Source: Acidobacteriota bacterium
GTDB taxonomy: Bacteria > Actinomycetota > Acidimicrobiia > Acidimicrobiales > Ilumatobacteraceae
DNA length: 43,286 bases
Reading direction: 5' to 3'
NCBI GenBank assembly: GCA_018969685.1
Contig: JAGWXX010000007.1
Coordinates: 1 to 43,286, forward strand
Shown here: positions 23,647-32,354 of the stretch, piece after piece
How positions within the stretch are numbered: position 1 is the stretch's first letter
How the letters are laid out: each line of letters starts with the position of its first letter
Notes under the pieces: generated by a model
The model's database searches: none
Seen by the model: only the letters and a program-made list of their open reading frames with translations
Told to the model about the DNA's origin: nothing
Program-made: the position numbers and the translations under genes

Positions 23647-25659
23647 TCAGCCGGCGCGTCGCCCGCGTCGCTCGACGCGACGACGGTGCTCGAGGAAGTC
23701 GACGAGGACGTAGCCGCCGAGGGTCTCGTGGGTCGTGAAGAACGCCCGGCCGCCGTTGATCGTGGCCATCCTCTCCACGAAGTGCTGGAGGCCCGAATCG
23801 GCGTCGAGCATGAAGGTGTTGATGGTGATCCCGGCGCGGGTGCAGCGGCGCACCTCCCCGATGGTCGCCTCCACCGTCTCGCGCGCGGGGGGATAGTGGA
23901 AGTAGACGTCGCCCCGCGCGGTGACGTGCGCGGTCGGCTCGCCGTCGGTGACCATGATCACCTGCTTGCTGCCCCCGCGGCCGTCGAGCAGGCGACGGGC
24001 GAGCGCAAGCGCATGGTGCATGTTGGTGCCGTAGGCGAAGTCCCACGACGCCTCGGGCAGCGACTCCGGGCGCAGCTCGCGGGCCGTCTCGCCGAATCCG
24101 ACGAGACCGAGGAAGTCGCGCGGATACTGCGTCGCAATGAGGTGGTGCAGGGCGATCGCCACCTTCTTCGCGGGGAGGAAATTGCCGCGCATGGGCATCG
24201 ACATCGACAGGTCCAGCAGCAGCACGGTCGAAGCCCGGGTCTGGTGCTCCATCTGCTCGATCTCGAAGTCGTCGGGCGACAGGCGGATCGGCAGCCCGGG
24301 TCCGCCGCGCCGCACGGCGTTGCGCAGCGTGCGGTGGAGGTCGAGGTTGAACGGATCGCCGTACTGGTAGGCGCGCGAGTCGGGCGCGCGCTCGTGGCCG
24401 TTGCCGAGCGCGTCGAGCGCGTGCTGCCCGGCGAGGTCGCGGCGCAGTTCGCCGAACAGGTCGCGCAGCGCGTCCGCGCCGAGCCGGCGGATCGCCGCCG
24501 GCGTGAGCGACAACCTCCCGTCGCGCTGGTCGATGAGCCCCGCCTCCTCGAGCAGCTTCGTCAGCTCCGCCAGCCGGCCGAGCGACTGGGCCGCGTCGGG
24601 ACCGGCGAGTTCCGCAAGGCGCTCGAGGTCGACCTCGGAGAGCGCCGCCGGCGACGTCGCCTGCCCGAGCATCTGCTCCAGACCCTCGAGGTCCTGCAGG
24701 TCGCGCACCGCCTGCATGGCCCGCCCGAAGCCCATCGGTTCGCTGCCGGTGAATCCCTGGTCGGAGCCCCAATCGAGCTCGCCGTGCAGCGCCTGCAGGT
24801 GCCCGGCCAGCTGCTCCATCTGCCAGCGCAGGTCCATGTCCTCGAGCAGCTGGTCGGACAGCCGCTGCAGCTGCTCGCGCTGCTCGGGGGTCATGGACGC
24901 GAGCATCTGACGCGCCGCCGCCATCTGCCGTGCCATCTGCTCGAGCAGCTGGTCGAGGGTCTCCGGGCGGTCCGGGAAGAAGTCGCCGAAGCGCTCCATG
25001 AACTCCTCGAAGCGCGGGTCCTCTCCCCGCGCGCGCCGATCGAGCATCTCGTTGAGGGCAGCGAGCATGTCCTTCATGCGGGCGAGGTCGCCCGGCTGCA
25101 TGCCGTCGACCGCCGACGACACCTGGTCGAGGTGCTGCTGGACGACCTGCTGGCGCAGCCGCTCGACGAGGTCGTCGAACCTCCGCTGCGCCGCGGCCGA
25201 CTCGAAGTCGTACGACTGGAGCGACGACACGCGCCCGGCGAGGTCGTCGGGCAGGAGGTCGAGCTGGATGCCCCGCTCGGCAGCCGACGCCTGCGCGGTC
25301 GCGGCGCGGCGCTCGTCGCCCGACGCGCGCGCCTCGTCGAGCCGACGGTCGATCTCGTGGCGCTCCTCGTCGACGATGTCGGCGAGCTCGTCGGCGATCT
25401 CCTCGTACACGCCACCCAGGTCGCCGCTCTCGCGGATCTCCTCGCGCCGCTGCCGCAGCCGCTCCATGATCTCGCGGAGCCCCTCGATGCGCCCGCCGTC
25501 CGGACCGTCCATGCCCTCGCGCATCAGCCGTGCGAGCGCGCTCGCGGGATCGCCGTGGTACAGCAGGTCGTCGCCGATGCGGCGCATGACGTCGTCGGCA
25601 TCGAGTTCGAAGCCGCGCTGCGTTCCGTCCCAGCGCGAGTAGGAGAATCCGGCACCCAT
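23647..25659 (-). CDS. Von Willebrand factor A domain protein, partner of the MoxR ATPase
   Basis: A 670-residue protein. A long, mostly helical, charged N-terminal region (about 1-430) contains coiled-coil-like stretches such as RIEGLREIMERLRQRREEI. The C-terminal VWA domain (about 450-640) has an intact metal-ion-dependent adhesion site: DLSMS (Asp-x-Ser-x-Ser), Thr in YGTNMHHAL and Asp in VTDGEPT. It resembles the D-type subunits that work with MoxR or chelatase-like ATPases in metal insertion or complex assembly. The ATG at 25659 follows the MoxR stop by 23 bases. The frame is open far upstream, but that part is antisense to other genes. Confidence 0.85.
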   Translation of the reverse strand: MGAGFSYSRWDGTQRGFELDADDVMRRIGDDLLYHGDPASALARLMREGMDGPDGGRIEGLREIMERLRQRREEIRESGDLGGVYEEIADELADIVDEERHEIDRRLDEARASGDERRAATAQASAAERGIQLDLLPDDLAGRVSSLQSYDFESAAAQRRFDDLVERLRQQVVQQHLDQVSSAVDGMQPGDLARMKDMLAALNEMLDRRARGEDPRFEEFMERFGDFFPDRPETLDQLLEQMARQMAAARQMLASMTPEQREQLQRLSDQLLEDMDLRWQMEQLAGHLQALHGELDWGSDQGFTGSEPMGFGRAMQAVRDLQDLEGLEQMLGQATSPAALSEVDLERLAELAGPDAAQSLGRLAELTKLLEEAGLIDQRDGRLSLTPAAIRRLGADALRDLFGELRRDLAGQHALDALGNGHERAPDSRAYQYGDPFNLDLHRTLRNAVRRGGPGLPIRLSPDDFEIEQMEHQTRASTVLLLDLSMSMPMRGNFLPAKKVAIALHHLIATQYPRDFLGLVGFGETARELRPESLPEASWDFAYGTNMHHALALARRLLDGRGGSKQVIMVTDGEPTAHVTARGDVYFHYPPARETVEATIGEVRRCTRAGITINTFMLDADSGLQHFVERMATINGGRAFFTTHETLGGYVLVDFLEHRRRVERRGRRAG

Positions 25660-25682
25660 GTCCGGTCCGCCCGTCCCGCGGC

Positions 25683-27086
25683 CTAGGCCCGCGCGCGGTA
25701 CGTGCTCGACGAGCCCGCGACGTCCTTGTTCAGCCGCTTGCCGAGGTGCAGCCCCTCGAGGATGAACTCCGCCGCCGACGCCGCGACCGGCGCCGCCGCC
25801 GACCCACCGACGAGCCCCTCGACGAGGTGTGCCAGGCCCGGCACGGACGCGATCATCCCGCCGTAGCGGTCGACGGTCACGTCGTCGCCGCCGTGCACGA
25901 CGAGGCCCTCGTCGAACGCGGCGACGACCTCGCCGAGCCGCTCGGACACGACCCTCCGCCGGAACACCTGCAGGACGGCTGCCGACACCAGCGACTGCAG
26001 GATCGCGCCATCGCGCCCCTCTTCCATCGCCTCGACCTCGATCTTGCCCGCCATCGCCGGCGCGAGCGCGGCGAGGTCGCCGACGCGCGGCGCGACCTCG
26101 CGCTCCCCGAGGCGCAGCGCCCGCCGCACCGCGTTGGCACCCAACAGCTCGCGGTTCGCCACCGTGAGCCGGACGCTGACGCCGCTGCGCTGGTTGACGT
26201 GGCTGCTCGCCCGTGCGGCCTGGCTGATCGTCGCGACGACGTCCTCCATGAACTCCGGCCAGTGCACCTGCACGTCGGCGATGGTCGACGCGCGCGCCTC
26301 CGCGCGCACGATGGCCATCTCGGTCGCGGCGTCGCGCGGGTAGTGCGTCCGGATCTGGCTGCCGAACCGGTCCTTCAGCGGCGTGATCATGCGGCCGCGG
26401 TTCGTGTAGTCCTCGGGGTTCGCCGACGCGACGAGCAGCACGTCCAGCGGCAGGCGGACCCGGTAGCCGCGGATCTGCACGTCGCGCTCCTCGAGCACGT
26501 TGAGCAGGCCCACCTGGATGCGCTCCGCGAGGTCGGGCAGCTCGTTGATCGCGAAGATGCCGCGGTTCGTGCGCGGCACGAGCCCGTAGTGGATCGTCAG
26601 CTCGTCGCTGAGGTAGCGGCCCTCGGCCACCTTGATCGGGTCGACCTCGCCGATGAGGTCGGCGATCGAGGTGTCGGGGGTGGCCAGCTTCTCCCCGTAG
26701 CGGTCGTCGCGGTGGACCCACTCGATCGGGGTGGCGTCGCCGTGGTGCGCCACGAGGTCGCGCGCGTGGCGCGACACCGGATGGAAGGGGTCGTCGTTGA
26801 TCTCGCTGCCGGCAACCACCGGCATCCACTCGTCGAGCAGCCCCGTCAGCGAGCGGATCATCCGCGTCTTGGCCTGGCCGCGCTCGCCGAGGAACACGAC
26901 GTCGTGACCCGCGAGCAGCGCGTTCTCGAGCTGCGGCATGACCGTGTCCTCGTAGCCGAGTACGCCCGCGAACAGCGGCTGTCCTGCCGACACGCGCGCG
27001 ACGGCGTTGCGCCGCATCTCTTCCTTCACCGGAACCGACTGCCACCCCGATGCGCGGAGCTCGCCGAGCGTGCTGGGTCGTGCCAT
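25683..27086 (-). CDS. MoxR/ChlI-family AAA+ ATPase
   Basis: A 467-residue AAA+ ATPase of the MoxR/magnesium-chelatase-like group. The Walker A is FLGERGQAKTRM (about residues 64-75). The insertion and Walker B region reads GIFAINELPDLAERIQVGLLNVLEERDVQIRG with the usual Asn-Glu acidic pair, then VLLVASANPEDYTNRGRMITPLKDRFGSQI supplies sensor 1 and the arginine finger. It is encoded just before its VWA partner. Such pairs act as chaperones for metal insertion or protein-complex maturation; the client here is unknown. It has its own leaderless-type promoter. Confidence 0.92.
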   Translation of the reverse strand: MARPSTLGELRASGWQSVPVKEEMRRNAVARVSAGQPLFAGVLGYEDTVMPQLENALLAGHDVVFLGERGQAKTRMIRSLTGLLDEWMPVVAGSEINDDPFHPVSRHARDLVAHHGDATPIEWVHRDDRYGEKLATPDTSIADLIGEVDPIKVAEGRYLSDELTIHYGLVPRTNRGIFAINELPDLAERIQVGLLNVLEERDVQIRGYRVRLPLDVLLVASANPEDYTNRGRMITPLKDRFGSQIRTHYPRDAATEMAIVRAEARASTIADVQVHWPEFMEDVVATISQAARASSHVNQRSGVSVRLTVANRELLGANAVRRALRLGEREVAPRVGDLAALAPAMAGKIEVEAMEEGRDGAILQSLVSAAVLQVFRRRVVSERLGEVVAAFDEGLVVHGGDDVTVDRYGGMIASVPGLAHLVEGLVGGSAAAPVAASAAEFILEGLHLGKRLNKDVAGSSSTYRARA

Positions 27087-27092
27087 GGGCGG

Positions 27093-27098
27093 AGGCTA
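27093..27098 (-). promoter_or_regulatory. Candidate -10 hexamer for the MoxR-VWA operon
   Basis: TAGCCT on the minus strand, six bases before ATG 27086. It faces away from the SDR promoter 33 bases to the right. Confidence 0.6.
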
Positions 27099-27131
27099 CC
27101 CACGGGGGGATTCGCGCGCCGTAGCGGGCCA

Positions 27132-27137
27132 TAGGCT
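27132..27137 (+). promoter_or_regulatory. Candidate -10 hexamer for the SDR gene
   Basis: TAGGCT, seven bases before GTG 27145. Confidence 0.6.
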
Positions 27138-27144
27138 CGCGGCC

Positions 27145-28080
27145 GTGACGATCGCACTGCCCGGACCCGTGCGTCCCGGCGGATACCCCGCACCGGTCGC
27201 GGTCGTGACGGGTGCGAACTCGGGCATCGGCCGCGCCACGGCCGTGCACCTCGCGGAACTCGGATTCACCGTGGTCGCCACTGTGCGCAGCGCCGACAAG
27301 GCGGGCAAGTTGCTGGCGCTCGCCGCGGCCCGTGGCACGTCGGTCGCCATCGAGGAGCTCGACGTCGCCGACGACCGGTCGGTGTCCGCGGGGTTCGGCC
27401 GCATCATCGGGACGTTCGGCGGCGTCGACGTGCTCGTGAACAACGCCGGCATCGGCGGGAACGGCGCCGTCGAGGAGTCGTCGCCGGCGCAGTTCCACGA
27501 GTCGTTCAACGTCAACGCCGTCGGCGCCGTGCGGTGCGCGGCGGCCGTGCTGCCGGGCATGCGCGGGCGCGGGCGCGGCGCCATCGTCAACGTGTCGTCC
27601 GTCGTCGGGCGGATCGGGGCAGTGGCCCAGGCCCCGTACGTCGCCTCGAAGTGGGCGGTCGAGGGCATCAGCGAGCAGCTCGCCCACGAGGTGGCCCCGT
27701 TCGGCGTGCGCGTCGCCGTGGTCGAGCCGGGGATCACCCGCTCGTCGATCTTTGCGAAGAACGTCGACGCTCCCAACGCCACCGGCGCCTACGCGGTGCA
27801 CTACCGGCGGATGTTCGCGTTCTATGCCGCCGGCCTCGAGGGTGCGACGCCCGCAGAAGACGTCGCCGGCGTGATTGCACGGGCGATCACCACCGACGAA
27901 CCGCGCCTGCGCTGGGTGTGTTCGTGGGGCGGACCGGGCATCGTCGACGGACGCACCGCGATGACCGACGAGGAATGGGTCGCGCTCGGACTGCACGACG
28001 ACGACGCCGGATACGCCGACGAGTTCGCGGCGCGGTTCGGCGTCGACCTCTCTGCGCACCTTCCTCCGTCGGACCACTGA
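27145..28080 (+). CDS. Short-chain dehydrogenase/reductase
   Basis: A 311-residue classical SDR. The cofactor loop is VVTGANSGIGRAT (about residues 20-32), followed by DVLVNNAGIGGNG, the catalytic Ser in VNVSSVVGRIG and the YxxxK pair in APYVASKWAVEGISEQLA. The post-catalytic VEPGITRSSIF has the usual Pro-Gly. The C-terminal extension of about 60 residues (AMTDEEWVALGLHDDDAGYADEF onward) is longer than in core SDRs. Because the second-strand Asp is not clear, NADP or NAD cannot be told. It is transcribed alone from its own leaderless-type promoter; the substrate is unknown. Confidence 0.93.
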   Translation: MTIALPGPVRPGGYPAPVAVVTGANSGIGRATAVHLAELGFTVVATVRSADKAGKLLALAAARGTSVAIEELDVADDRSVSAGFGRIIGTFGGVDVLVNNAGIGGNGAVEESSPAQFHESFNVNAVGAVRCAAAVLPGMRGRGRGAIVNVSSVVGRIGAVAQAPYVASKWAVEGISEQLAHEVAPFGVRVAVVEPGITRSSIFAKNVDAPNATGAYAVHYRRMFAFYAAGLEGATPAEDVAGVIARAITTDEPRLRWVCSWGGPGIVDGRTAMTDEEWVALGLHDDDAGYADEFAARFGVDLSAHLPPSDH

Positions 28081-28085
28081 GCGGT

Positions 28086-28100
28086 ACGCGCGTCGCGCGT
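28086..28100 (+). terminator. Short hairpin after the SDR gene
   Basis: ACGCGC and GCGCGT arms around a three-base loop, five bases after the SDR stop. The stem is short and lacks a T tract, so it is weak. Confidence 0.3.
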
Positions 28101-28149
28101 CGTTCCTCCCCCTTCGCCCCGCGACCGACCTGCGTCCACCCTCAACCCG

Positions 28150-28155
28150 TAGAAT
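28150..28155 (+). promoter_or_regulatory. Candidate -10 hexamer for the ABC transporter operon
   Basis: TAGAAT, seven bases before ATG 28163 and the closest match to the classic consensus among these sites. An in-frame ATG at 28154 overlaps it and was therefore rejected as the start. Confidence 0.6.
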
Positions 28156-28162
28156 GCCGCGC

Positions 28163-28888
28163 ATGGCCACCGCAGCAGCAGCCCGTGAGGCATCGAAGGT
28201 GTACGGACACGGCGACAACGAGGTCCGCGCGCTCGACGGCGTGACGGTCGAGTTCGAACAGGGCAGGTTCACCGCCATCATGGGGCCGAGCGGCTCGGGC
28301 AAGTCGACGCTGATGCACTGCGTCGCGGGGCTCGACTCGCTCTCGTCGGGGTCGGTCACCATCGGCGAGCACGAGCTGACGTCGATGTCCGACGGCGACC
28401 TCACCCGGCTCCGCCGGACGCAGGTCGGGTTCATCTTCCAGGCCTTCAACCTCATCCCCACGCTCAGCGCGCTCGAAAACATCGTGCTGCCGTTGTCGCT
28501 CGCGGGCCAGGCCGGCGACCAGCAGTGGATCGACCAGGTGATCGACACCATCGGCCTGCGCGACCGGCTCGGCCACCGGCCGAGCGAGCTGTCCGGCGGC
28601 CAGCAGCAGCGCGTCGCCGTCGCCCGCGCCCTCGCCAGCAAGCCCGCGGTGATCTTCGCCGACGAGCCGACGGGCAACCTCGACTCGCGCACGGGGCACG
28701 AGGTGCTCGGCTTCATGCGCCGCGCGGTCACCGACCTCGGCCAGACGATCGTCATGGTCACGCACGACGCCGTCGCGGCGAGCTACGCCGACCGCATCGT
28801 GTTCCTGAAGGACGGGAAGATCGCCGGCGAGATGCTCGCGCCGACGCCCGAGAAGGTGCTCGACAAGATCAAGAACCTCGGGGAGTAG
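28163..28888 (+). CDS. ABC transporter ATP-binding protein, MacB/LolD/FtsE type
   Basis: A 241-residue nucleotide-binding subunit. It has Walker A GPSGSGKSTLMH (about 44-55), the Q loop FIFQAFNLIPTLSALEN, signature LSGGQQQRVAVARALASKP, Walker B AVIFADEPTGNLDSRTG and the H loop VTHDAVAASYAD. The FNLIPTLSALENI pattern is typical of the MacB/LolD group of mechanotransmission transporters rather than importers. The FtsX-type permease follows two bases later, so the two make a complete transporter. Confidence 0.95.
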   Translation: MATAAAAREASKVYGHGDNEVRALDGVTVEFEQGRFTAIMGPSGSGKSTLMHCVAGLDSLSSGSVTIGEHELTSMSDGDLTRLRRTQVGFIFQAFNLIPTLSALENIVLPLSLAGQAGDQQWIDQVIDTIGLRDRLGHRPSELSGGQQQRVAVARALASKPAVIFADEPTGNLDSRTGHEVLGFMRRAVTDLGQTIVMVTHDAVAASYADRIVFLKDGKIAGEMLAPTPEKVLDKIKNLGE

Positions 28889-28890
28889 CG

Positions 28891-31419
28891 GTGCTCCGCC
28901 TCGCATCGAAGATGGCCATGGCCCGCAAGGGCCGCCTGGTGCTGACCTCGCTCGCCATCATCCTCGGCACGAGCTTCCTGTCCGGGACGTTCATCTTCTC
29001 GGACACGATCACGAAGACCTTCGACCGGCTCTTCACCGACGTGTTCCGCGACGTCGACGCCTACGTGCGCTCGTCGTCGTTCATCGAGGTGCCGTTCGGC
29101 GGCGAGCAGCGCGGCAGCACGCCGATCGACGCCCTCCCGACGGTGCTCGAGGCGCCCGGCGTCGCCGATGCGACCGGCGACATCCAGGCCTTCGCACGAA
29201 TCATCGGCAAGGACGGCGAGCCCATCGGGCTCGACAACGGCCCGCCCACGTTCGGCGGCATCGCCTCTGCGAGCGTGGCCGGGCTCTGGACGATCGAGGA
29301 GGGCCGCCTGCCGGAGGGCCCGAGCCAGATGGTGATGGACCGCGCCAGTGCCGACGACGGCGGGTTCACCGTCGGCGACACGGTCCGCGTGAACGCACAG
29401 TCGGGCAGCCGCGAGTTCGAGCTGGTCGGCATCGCCTCGTACGGCGACATCTCGTCGCCGGGTGGCGCCACGTTCGCGCTCTTCGACCAGCCGACCGCGT
29501 CGGAGTTCCTGCTCAAGCCCGGCAACGTGGACGCGTTCCTCGTGCAGGGAGACGGATCCATGAGCCAGGAGGAGCTGGCGGCCTCCATCCAGTCGCGCCT
29601 CGACCCCTCGCTGAAGCTCGAGGTGCTGACCGGCGCCCGGATCGCGGAGGAGACCAAGGACCAGATCGGCCAGGCGATCGGCTTCCTGACCACCTTCCTC
29701 ACCATCTTCTCGCTCATCGCGCTCGGCATCGGTTCGTTCGTCATCTACAACGTCTTCTCGATCACGACCGCCCAACGGCTCCGCGAGAACGCGCTGCTCC
29801 GGGCGATCGGCGCGGAGCGCGGCCAGGTGACCCGGATGCTGCTGGTCGAGGCGGTCGCCATCGGCGTGGTCGGGTCGCTGCTCGGATTCCTCTCCGGCAT
29901 CGCGATCTCGCAGGGGTTGAAGGCGCTGCTCGCCGCCTTCGGCGGCGAGATCCCCTCGCAGGGACTGTCGATCGCGCCGAGCGCGGCGGTCATCACGATC
30001 GTGGTCGGCACCGTGGTGACGATCGTCGCGGCGATCCTTCCCGCGCTGCGCGCCGGACGCGTTCCGCCGCTGGCCGCCATGCGCGACACCGCGATCGAGA
30101 CGGTCGGCACGGGCCGCACTCGGCTGGTGATCGCGCTCGTCGCGCTCGCCGCCGGCGGAGCGGCCGTCGCCGCGTCGCTCGCCGGCGCCGACAACCTGGT
30201 CCTCGGCCTCGGCGTGATGCTCGTCTTCGCCGCGGTGATCACCGCCGGTCCGCTCCTCGCGAAGCCCGTCGGCCTCGGCATCGGACGGCCGATCGCCGCG
30301 CTGCGGGGCATCACGGGCTCCATGGCGCGGCAGAACGCCGTGCGGAACCCGAAGCGCACCGCCCGCACCGCCGCGCCCGTGCTCATCGGCGTCGCGCTCG
30401 TCACCGCGTTCACCGCCTTCGCCGCCAGCGTGCGCACCCAGGTGCGCGACGCGATCGGCGAGCAGTTCCGCGGCGACTACGCGGTCAGCTCCCCGCAACA
30501 GGGGTTCGGCGGGCTGCCAGTGTCGCTGGCCGACGAGGTCGCGGCCGTGCCCGGCGTCACCCAGGCGACGGGGCTCGGATTCGTCGCCGTCAAGATCGAC
30601 GGTGAATCGCGGTTCGTCGCCGTGATCGACCCCACCAGCGCATCGGGACTCGTCGACTACAAGATGGTGCAGGGCGACCAGCGGTCGCTCGACGCCGGCG
30701 GCATCCTCGTGACGCAGAGCCGCGCCGAGGCCAAAGGATGGGCGCTCGGCGACGTCCTCGACGTGCAGCTCGTGGATGGCACCGAGCGGCCGCTCGCCAT
30801 CCGCGGCACGTTCGATGCCGAGGGGTTCCTCGGCTCGTACGTCGTCAACCAGGAGGTGTTCGCCGGCAGCGACACGACGCTGTTCGACCAGTTCGTCTAC
30901 GTGACGACCGACGGGTCGGAGGGCGTGCGGGACGCACTGTTCGACGCGACGGAGGCGCGGGGGCTCGGCAGCCTGCAGAGCCGCGACGAGTTCATCGACG
31001 ACCAGTCGGGGCAGATCAACCAGATCCTCGCGCTGATCAACGCGCTGCTCGGCCTGTCCATCATCATCGCGGTGGTCGGCATCGTGATCACCCTGCTGCT
31101 CTCGGTGTACGAACGGAGGCGGGAGATCGGCCTCCTCCGCGCGGTCGGCATGACCCGGAGCCAGACGTGGGGCACCGTCACCTGGGAGAGCGTGATCACC
31201 TCGCTCTACGGCGCGGTCTCCGGCGTCGCGCTCGGCATCGGGATGGGGGCGCTGCTGATCGGCGTGCTCGCCGACGACGGCATCTCCGCGTTCACCCTGC
31301 CCATCGGCGGAACGATCGTGATCCTCGTGATCTCGTTCGTCATCGGCGTGCTCGCTGCGATCTACCCTGCGTGGCGCGCGACGCGCACCGACATCATGCA
31401 GGCGATCTCGACGACCTGA
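28891..31419 (+). CDS. FtsX/MacB-type ABC transporter permease
   Basis: An 842-residue permease with two copies of the MacB/FtsX architecture: an N-terminal TM helix (LVLTSLAIILGTSFLSGTF, about 13-31), a first extracytoplasmic domain (about 35-250), then a three-helix FtsX core (about 260-395, including LRENALLRAIGAERGQVTRM). A second set follows after about residue 410. It has a periplasmic-type domain and closing helices with RRREIGLLRAVGMTRSQ and AIYPAWRATRTDIMQAI. The two coupling motifs that contact the ATPase are both intact. A role in lipoprotein, lipid or antibiotic export is typical, but the substrate is unknown. The GTG start is two bases after the ATPase stop. Confidence 0.93.
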   Translation: MLRLASKMAMARKGRLVLTSLAIILGTSFLSGTFIFSDTITKTFDRLFTDVFRDVDAYVRSSSFIEVPFGGEQRGSTPIDALPTVLEAPGVADATGDIQAFARIIGKDGEPIGLDNGPPTFGGIASASVAGLWTIEEGRLPEGPSQMVMDRASADDGGFTVGDTVRVNAQSGSREFELVGIASYGDISSPGGATFALFDQPTASEFLLKPGNVDAFLVQGDGSMSQEELAASIQSRLDPSLKLEVLTGARIAEETKDQIGQAIGFLTTFLTIFSLIALGIGSFVIYNVFSITTAQRLRENALLRAIGAERGQVTRMLLVEAVAIGVVGSLLGFLSGIAISQGLKALLAAFGGEIPSQGLSIAPSAAVITIVVGTVVTIVAAILPALRAGRVPPLAAMRDTAIETVGTGRTRLVIALVALAAGGAAVAASLAGADNLVLGLGVMLVFAAVITAGPLLAKPVGLGIGRPIAALRGITGSMARQNAVRNPKRTARTAAPVLIGVALVTAFTAFAASVRTQVRDAIGEQFRGDYAVSSPQQGFGGLPVSLADEVAAVPGVTQATGLGFVAVKIDGESRFVAVIDPTSASGLVDYKMVQGDQRSLDAGGILVTQSRAEAKGWALGDVLDVQLVDGTERPLAIRGTFDAEGFLGSYVVNQEVFAGSDTTLFDQFVYVTTDGSEGVRDALFDATEARGLGSLQSRDEFIDDQSGQINQILALINALLGLSIIIAVVGIVITLLLSVYERRREIGLLRAVGMTRSQTWGTVTWESVITSLYGAVSGVALGIGMGALLIGVLADDGISAFTLPIGGTIVILVISFVIGVLAAIYPAWRATRTDIMQAISTT

Positions 31420-31427
31420 CCGCGGAT

Positions 31428-31449
31428 CGCTGCGCCGTCAGGCGCTGCG
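31428..31449. terminator. Hairpin at the convergent permease and Fpg/Nei junction
   Basis: Nine-base arms (31428-31436 and 31441-31449) pair with one mismatch around a four-base loop that contains the Fpg/Nei stop codon. It could end transcription of both genes. Confidence 0.45.
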
Positions 31450-32310
31450 GCGCCACGGCGCGCGGCCGAAGAACCACTGCGCGGCGGGGTGCGGATCATC
31501 GACCGACGGCACCGGCCCCGTCGACATCGGCGTCCAGTCGGCGCGCGCGTACGGCGCGTGGCCGGTCTGGCACTCCGGGCACCAGTAGGCCACCCGGCTC
31601 GCCTCGCCGTGGTGCAGCACCTTGATCGCGCCCCCACAGCGCCGGCAGCCCCTGCCCTGGCGCCCGTACACCTGCAGCGCAGCAGCATCCATCGGCATCG
31701 CCGCGACCATCTCGGTGATGAGCGCGACGATCGACGCGCACTCCGCATCCGTCACCACGCCGATCGGCGCCCACGGGTTCATCTCGACCGCCCACAGCGC
31801 CTCGCACCGCGCGACGTTGCCGACGCCCCGCACGACCCGCGAGTCGGCGAGCACCTCGCTCACCGGTACGTCGCGCTCCTCGTACGCCCGCATGCGCCGC
31901 ACGCACTCCGCGAGGTCGGCGCCGGGAACCGAGACGTCCGGGCCCGACGGACCGGACCGCGGGTGGCGACGCGGGTCGTAGTCGCGGTGCATCTCGACCG
32001 TCGCCGCGCCGCGGCACACCGCGAGCACGTCGCCGATGTCGACCACGGCGTTCACCTCCTGCAGCCGCCACCTGTCGGCCTTGTGGAGGATGCGCCACCT
32101 CCCGAGCGGCCAGAGCGCGGTGTGCAGCACGACGCCGTCGTCCCACACGAGGTCGATGGAGCGCCCGCGCTGGCGGACCTCCTCGATCGTGCTGCCGGCC
32201 CTCGGCCGGATCGAGCTCGGCGCCGCAACCTCGACCGAGATCGTCTCCTTGTTCAGGAGTGCCGTCCGCAGCGATGTCGCCATCCGGTAGGGGGCGTATC
32301 GCAAGGGCAC
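31438..32310 (-). CDS. Fpg/Nei-family DNA glycosylase-like protein lacking the N-terminal Pro-Glu catalytic dyad
   Basis: A 290-residue protein of the formamidopyrimidine-DNA glycosylase fold. The helix-two-turn-helix is clear in SRVVRGVGNVARCEALWA. A C-terminal zinc finger reads CRRCGGAIKVLHHGE ... YWCPECQTG with two Cys-x2-Cys pairs. Family members start MPEGD or MPELP, the Pro2 amine being the nucleophile. This one starts MPLRYAPYRMATSL, so Pro2 remains but Glu3 is Leu. An in-frame TAG lies four codons before the GTG, so no longer N-terminus exists. It may bind DNA without excising, or use a changed mechanism. Confidence 0.8.
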   Translation of the reverse strand: MPLRYAPYRMATSLRTALLNKETISVEVAAPSSIRPRAGSTIEEVRQRGRSIDLVWDDGVVLHTALWPLGRWRILHKADRWRLQEVNAVVDIGDVLAVCRGAATVEMHRDYDPRRHPRSGPSGPDVSVPGADLAECVRRMRAYEERDVPVSEVLADSRVVRGVGNVARCEALWAVEMNPWAPIGVVTDAECASIVALITEMVAAMPMDAAALQVYGRQGRGCRRCGGAIKVLHHGEASRVAYWCPECQTGHAPYARADWTPMSTGPVPSVDDPHPAAQWFFGRAPWRRSA

Positions 32311-32316
32311 GGTAGA

Positions 32317-32322
32317 ACACTA
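32317..32322 (-). promoter_or_regulatory. Candidate -10 hexamer for the Fpg/Nei-like gene
   Basis: TAGTGT on the minus strand, six bases before GTG 32310. Its TAG is the in-frame stop that limits the N-terminus of that protein. Confidence 0.55.
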
Positions 32323-32354
32323 GGGAGCGCCGACCCGCCGGTGCGCCACGCTGC

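Noticed and set aside
28154-28162. ATG 28154 as the start of the ABC ATPase
   Set aside because: That ATG overlaps the TAGAAT hexamer, while ATG 28163 is at the standard distance and begins the conserved fold just as well.
23647-28761. A 5.1-kb open frame on the minus strand (1,704 codons) that could be a giant protein
   Set aside because: Only the part up to 25659 is a real gene (VWA protein). The rest is antisense to the SDR and ABC genes or in another frame of the MoxR gene, is extremely Arg/Ala/Gly-rich, and matches no fold. Long spurious frames are common at this GC content.
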